Source: Flavobacteriaceae bacterium (GTDB lineage: Bacteria; Bacteroidota; Bacteroidia; Flavobacteriales; Flavobacteriaceae). Taken from it: a DNA stretch of 64,000 bases. The position numbers and the translations under genes are program-made. This document shows positions 60,179 through 64,000 of the stretch, one piece after another; the first letter of the stretch is position 1; the number at the start of each line of letters is the position of its first letter. Where the stretch lies: contig JAGYKX010000007.1 of the NCBI GenBank assembly GCA_018401115.1, positions 62,001-126,000 on the forward strand, given 5' to 3'. The notes below the pieces were generated by a model. It did not search any database and was not told the DNA's origin. It saw only the letters and a list, made by a program, of their open reading frames with translations.

Positions 60179-63100
60179 ATGCCAAAAACACACCACTTGC
60201 CTAAGGTTGTTTTGCTGGGATTGACCTTGCTCCTTCTTTGGAGTTGTGAAGACAAAAGCAAACGATTTGAGCTTATGAAACCCAATATAACAGGGGTGGT
60301 GTTTAGCAATGAGTTAAGCTATACAGAGGCATTCAATCCATACACCTATAGAAATTTTTACAATGGTGCAGGGGTAGCCCTTGGCGACATAAATAATGAC
60401 GGTCTTATAGATATATATTTCACCGGAAACTTGGTGAACAATGCATTGTATTTAAACCGTGGAGATTTCAAATTTGAAGACATTACAGAAACAGCAGGAG
60501 TGGCTTGTGAGAATATCTGGTCTTCTGGAGCCACCTTTGTAGATATTAATCAAGATGGTTGGTTAGACCTCTATGTGTGTAAATCAGGCATGCCAGGCGG
60601 AGAAAACAGGCACAATGAACTATTTATCAATCAAAAAGACAATACATTTAAAGAATCTTCAGCAGAATACGGCTTGGATATTACTGGACTATCTGTACAG
60701 GCTGCTTTTTTTGACTATGACTTAGATGGGGATCTTGACTGTTACCTACTTAACAATTCTATGCGATCTGTTGGCGCATACGACCTTATCGAAGATCAAA
60801 GAAACATTCCTGACGCAGAAGGGAACAGACTTTTAGAAAACAGGAATGGGTATTTTGTGAACGTCTCTGAAGAAGCAGGTATATATTCTAGTAAAATTGG
60901 CTTTGGCCTAGGCATTACCCTGTCAGATTTCAACAACGATTTATGGCCAGACCTTTTTATCTCAAATGACTTTTTTGAAAAAGACTATCTCTACATCAAC
61001 AATCAAAAAGGAGGCTTTGATGAGATGGGAGACACTTATTTTAACGCTACCTCTATGGGCTCCATGGGAGCCGATGCCGCAGACATAGACAATGACCTCA
61101 ACACAGACTTAATGGTCACAGAAATGCTGCCGGAAACACTGTCTAGAAAAAAGCTAAAAGCTTCCTATGAAAGTTGGGACAAACACCAATTGGCAAAAAG
61201 CAAAGGCTACGGCAATCAATTTCCAAGGAATGTACTCCAAAGAAATATGGGTGCGGAAACTTTTGCTGAAATTTCAAGAATAGCCGGGGTAGAAGGATCC
61301 GAATGGAGTTGGGCGGCCCTATTCTTTGACATGGACAATGACGGTTTAAAAGACCTTTATATTAGCAATGGAATTCACAAAGACCTCTTAGACAGAGACT
61401 ATCTTACTTTTATGGCCAATGATGAAAAAGTGCGCCAGCTTATAGAAGAAGACAATGACGTATTGAGTAAACTTATAGATGTAATGCCTTCTGCTGCAGT
61501 CCCAAACGGAGCCTACAAAAATAAAGGCAATTTTCAATTTGAAAACGTAAGAGACCTTTGGGGCTTTGAAACGCCAAGCTTTAGCAATGGAAGTGCCTAT
61601 GGGGATTTAGACAATGACGGAGATCTAGACCTTGTGGTAAACAACATTAACGCGCCTGCCTTTGTTTATAAAAACAACAGTGCTGAAAACAATTATGTTC
61701 AAATTAGCTTAAAGGGGTTTGAAAAAAACACTTTTGCTATAGGAAGTAAAGTAATAGTTCACCAAGAAGGGCAGAAGAGTATGCTGGAACAATTTCCTTC
61801 AAGAGGCTTTCAAAGCGCCATTAGCAATAGGCTTCACTTTGGTTTAGGAAAAAACAGTCGTATAGACAGTATTGAAATACTTTGGCCAGATCAAAAACGA
61901 TCAGTTTTAAAAGAAGTGACTGCAAACCAACACATCCATGTTGGTTATGCTACAGCAGTAAAAACAGGGAAAGTTGCTCTAAAAGAGAATAATAATGCGC
62001 AGTCAGTTGATCCGGGTATTTTGAGTTTTACCCATAAAGAAAATGCCTTTGTAGATTTTAACCAAGAGCGTTTATTGCCGCAAATGTTCAGCAATGAAGG
62101 ACCTGTCATTATAAAAGCAGATCTCAATGGAGACCAACTGCCAGACTTCTTTTTCGGAGGGGCTAAAGACCAGGCTGCCGAATTATGGCTAAGCGATGGA
62201 GAAAAATATCAGTCAAGTTCAAAAATTGAATTTGAGAAAGACGCCATGAGCGAAGACACAAAGGCGCTTTTTATTGACATTGATAATGACGGAGATCTAG
62301 ACCTTTATGTGGGAAGTAGCGGAAAAGCGTATTCTAAGTTTTCATTTAACCTGCATGATAGAATATACATCAATCATGGAAACGGCAAGTTTGAGAAACA
62401 AAACAACACCCTGTTTTCAAGGTCTTTCGCTACTGGGGCTCTAACGGCTGCAGACTTTGATAATGATGGAGACATAGATGTTTTTGTCGGAGAAAGATAT
62501 CAAGTGGAAACCTATGGCAAAGATGGTCAGGGGTTTATTTTAAGAAATGATGGCGCAGGAAACTTTACCGAAGAAGCGCCTAAAGTATTTTCACAAATAG
62601 GTATGCTTACAGATGCAAAGCACCTGGATGTGAACAAGGATGGTTTTGAAGATCTTATTGTCGTTGGAGAATGGATGTCTCCAAAGGTGTTTATAAATAC
62701 TCAAGGGACATTTATTGAAGCCAATGAAAGCTTTGGATTGTCCAATGATCAAGGGTTATGGGCAACGCTAGAAATGGCAGATTTAAACGCAGACGGGCAC
62801 CAAGATCTTGTATTGGGAAATATAGGGGAGAATAGCTTTTACAAAAAGGGTATGAAAATGTTTGTGAAAGATTTTGATGGAAATGGTACTGAAGAGCAAA
62901 TCATGACTTATCACGAAAACGGAGAAGATTACCCCATCTTAGACCGAGACGAACTCTTTAAGCAAATTCCCTCTTTAAAGAAAAAATACCTTTATTACAA
63001 AGACTACGCCAGCGCAAATATGACTGATCTATTTGGATCAGACGTTTACCAAACAGCCTTAATAAAAGAGCTTCGAGAATTGAGCAGTGCCATTTATTGG

Positions 63101-63430
63101 GGCAGTGAAAATGGTTTTACAAAAAACATCCTAGCTCCTGAAATACAATACGCTAACGTGAGTAGTATTCTTTTGGAAGATACAGACAACAATGGAACAA
63201 TAGATATTGTTCTGGGAGGAAACCAGTCCAAAATAAAACCCCAATTTGGACCATTAGAATCTTCCAATGGTTGGATCTTAAAACAACAAAAGAACGGTAT
63301 CTTTGATAAGCCAGCATCTTTGGGTGTAAAAGGAGAGATTAGATCCATTATAAGCTTTAAAAATAAAGACCAATATTCAATAATTTTAGGTATAAACAAT
63401 GACAGTATCAAAATCAAAAACATTCATTAG
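60179..63430 (+). CDS. VCBS/FG-GAP repeat lipoprotein with ASPIC/UnbV (CRTAC1-like) module
   Basis: Repeated DxNxDGxxD motifs (DINNDGLIDIYF, DLDNDGDLDLVV, DFDNDGDIDVFV); FPSRGFQSAISNRLHFGLG; lipobox LLLLWSC. Confidence 0.9.
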   Translation: MPKTHHLPKVVLLGLTLLLLWSCEDKSKRFELMKPNITGVVFSNELSYTEAFNPYTYRNFYNGAGVALGDINNDGLIDIYFTGNLVNNALYLNRGDFKFEDITETAGVACENIWSSGATFVDINQDGWLDLYVCKSGMPGGENRHNELFINQKDNTFKESSAEYGLDITGLSVQAAFFDYDLDGDLDCYLLNNSMRSVGAYDLIEDQRNIPDAEGNRLLENRNGYFVNVSEEAGIYSSKIGFGLGITLSDFNNDLWPDLFISNDFFEKDYLYINNQKGGFDEMGDTYFNATSMGSMGADAADIDNDLNTDLMVTEMLPETLSRKKLKASYESWDKHQLAKSKGYGNQFPRNVLQRNMGAETFAEISRIAGVEGSEWSWAALFFDMDNDGLKDLYISNGIHKDLLDRDYLTFMANDEKVRQLIEEDNDVLSKLIDVMPSAAVPNGAYKNKGNFQFENVRDLWGFETPSFSNGSAYGDLDNDGDLDLVVNNINAPAFVYKNNSAENNYVQISLKGFEKNTFAIGSKVIVHQEGQKSMLEQFPSRGFQSAISNRLHFGLGKNSRIDSIEILWPDQKRSVLKEVTANQHIHVGYATAVKTGKVALKENNNAQSVDPGILSFTHKENAFVDFNQERLLPQMFSNEGPVIIKADLNGDQLPDFFFGGAKDQAAELWLSDGEKYQSSSKIEFEKDAMSEDTKALFIDIDNDGDLDLYVGSSGKAYSKFSFNLHDRIYINHGNGKFEKQNNTLFSRSFATGALTAADFDNDGDIDVFVGERYQVETYGKDGQGFILRNDGAGNFTEEAPKVFSQIGMLTDAKHLDVNKDGFEDLIVVGEWMSPKVFINTQGTFIEANESFGLSNDQGLWATLEMADLNADGHQDLVLGNIGENSFYKKGMKMFVKDFDGNGTEEQIMTYHENGEDYPILDRDELFKQIPSLKKKYLYYKDYASANMTDLFGSDVYQTALIKELRELSSAIYWGSENGFTKNILAPEIQYANVSSILLEDTDNNGTIDIVLGGNQSKIKPQFGPLESSNGWILKQQKNGIFDKPASLGVKGEIRSIISFKNKDQYSIILGINNDSIKIKNIH

Positions 63431-63995
63431 CTTTTTATATTTTACCCTCTTAGGAATAGTTTTATCAAGCCTTGGCTCATGTCAGTCTAAATACGATCGC
63501 ACCGTAAAAAAGGAAATGGCCTCTGGCAAGAGAATAGATAGCTTGCAATTTAATTTGTATTTCGGAGATAGTAAAAAAGACTTCTTTGCCAAGTGCTGGG
63601 AACTAAACAAGAAAGGGCTTATTAAACAAGGCCCTAAAAATCAGTATGTAGCCTATGAGCTAAAAGGGACTTCTGAAACTTCCATGACCCACCTTTTTTA
63701 CGGAATATTTAATGAAGAAAAGCAAATGGTTGGTCTAGATATGGAGTTTACCTATGACGGATGGTCTCCATGGACAGAAAAGCTACAATCGGATAAATTG
63801 TTATTTGTTGCAATGGACACCCTTAAAAAATGGTATCCTGGGAACGATTTTTTCCTGTTAGAAAATGCGAAATTAAAAACCCCAACCTACGTTAAAATTG
63901 ACGGAAACAGACAGATAATCATACATGCGCAAGGAGATAAAGATGTCAAAGCCACTTTAGAAGACCTCAGATATAAGTTTCCTGATATAAAATAA
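63399..63995 (+). CDS. Hypothetical lipoprotein
   Basis: Lipobox SLGSC; overlaps the end of the VCBS gene by 32 bp. Confidence 0.7.
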   Translation: MTVSKSKTFISFLYFTLLGIVLSSLGSCQSKYDRTVKKEMASGKRIDSLQFNLYFGDSKKDFFAKCWELNKKGLIKQGPKNQYVAYELKGTSETSMTHLFYGIFNEEKQMVGLDMEFTYDGWSPWTEKLQSDKLLFVAMDTLKKWYPGNDFFLLENAKLKTPTYVKIDGNRQIIIHAQGDKDVKATLEDLRYKFPDIK

Positions 63996-64000
63996 AACTA

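Noticed and set aside
1-64000. CRISPR array, rRNA operon, IS element with transposase
   Set aside because: No regularly spaced repeats, rRNA sequence or transposase ORF was found in the window

Overview
This window is a Bacteroidota chromosome segment, most likely Flavobacteriaceae, judged from gene families, gene order and TAnnTTTG-type promoter boxes. It is mostly ordinary core genome. Contents in order: a POT transporter and S9 peptidase; mevalonate-pathway genes in two loci; a PPIase/CNNM/LptC/TPR/coaX block; a tRNA-Phe carrying a ~5.7 kb integrated island; a patchy accessory stretch (about 18.8-23.7 kb); GH32, TIGR04282-type GT, PNP and GH113-like genes; an oxidoreductase/polyferredoxin/glycosyltransferase run; an arginine biosynthesis cluster (GNAT-argG-argC-proC-argD-argF-argB-argE-argH); and a GH65/pgmB/LacI + SusCD locus followed by a VCBS/FG-GAP protein. 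The most interesting signal is an unannotated leader ORF just upstream of the arginine operon. It is 41 codons from GTG, or 11 codons from an internal ATG, and ends ...MVVPAPRRRRP-stop with four consecutive Arg codons. A small GNRA-loop hairpin and T-rich tract overlap its end, so it is a candidate arginine attenuator. Second in interest is the tRNA-Phe island: 24-bp att duplication, a replaced terminator, GGTTCCA motifs near both ends, a serine recombinase with upstream dyads, and at least two genes interrupted at A-homopolymers. All product calls come from reading protein sequence by eye; no database searches were run.
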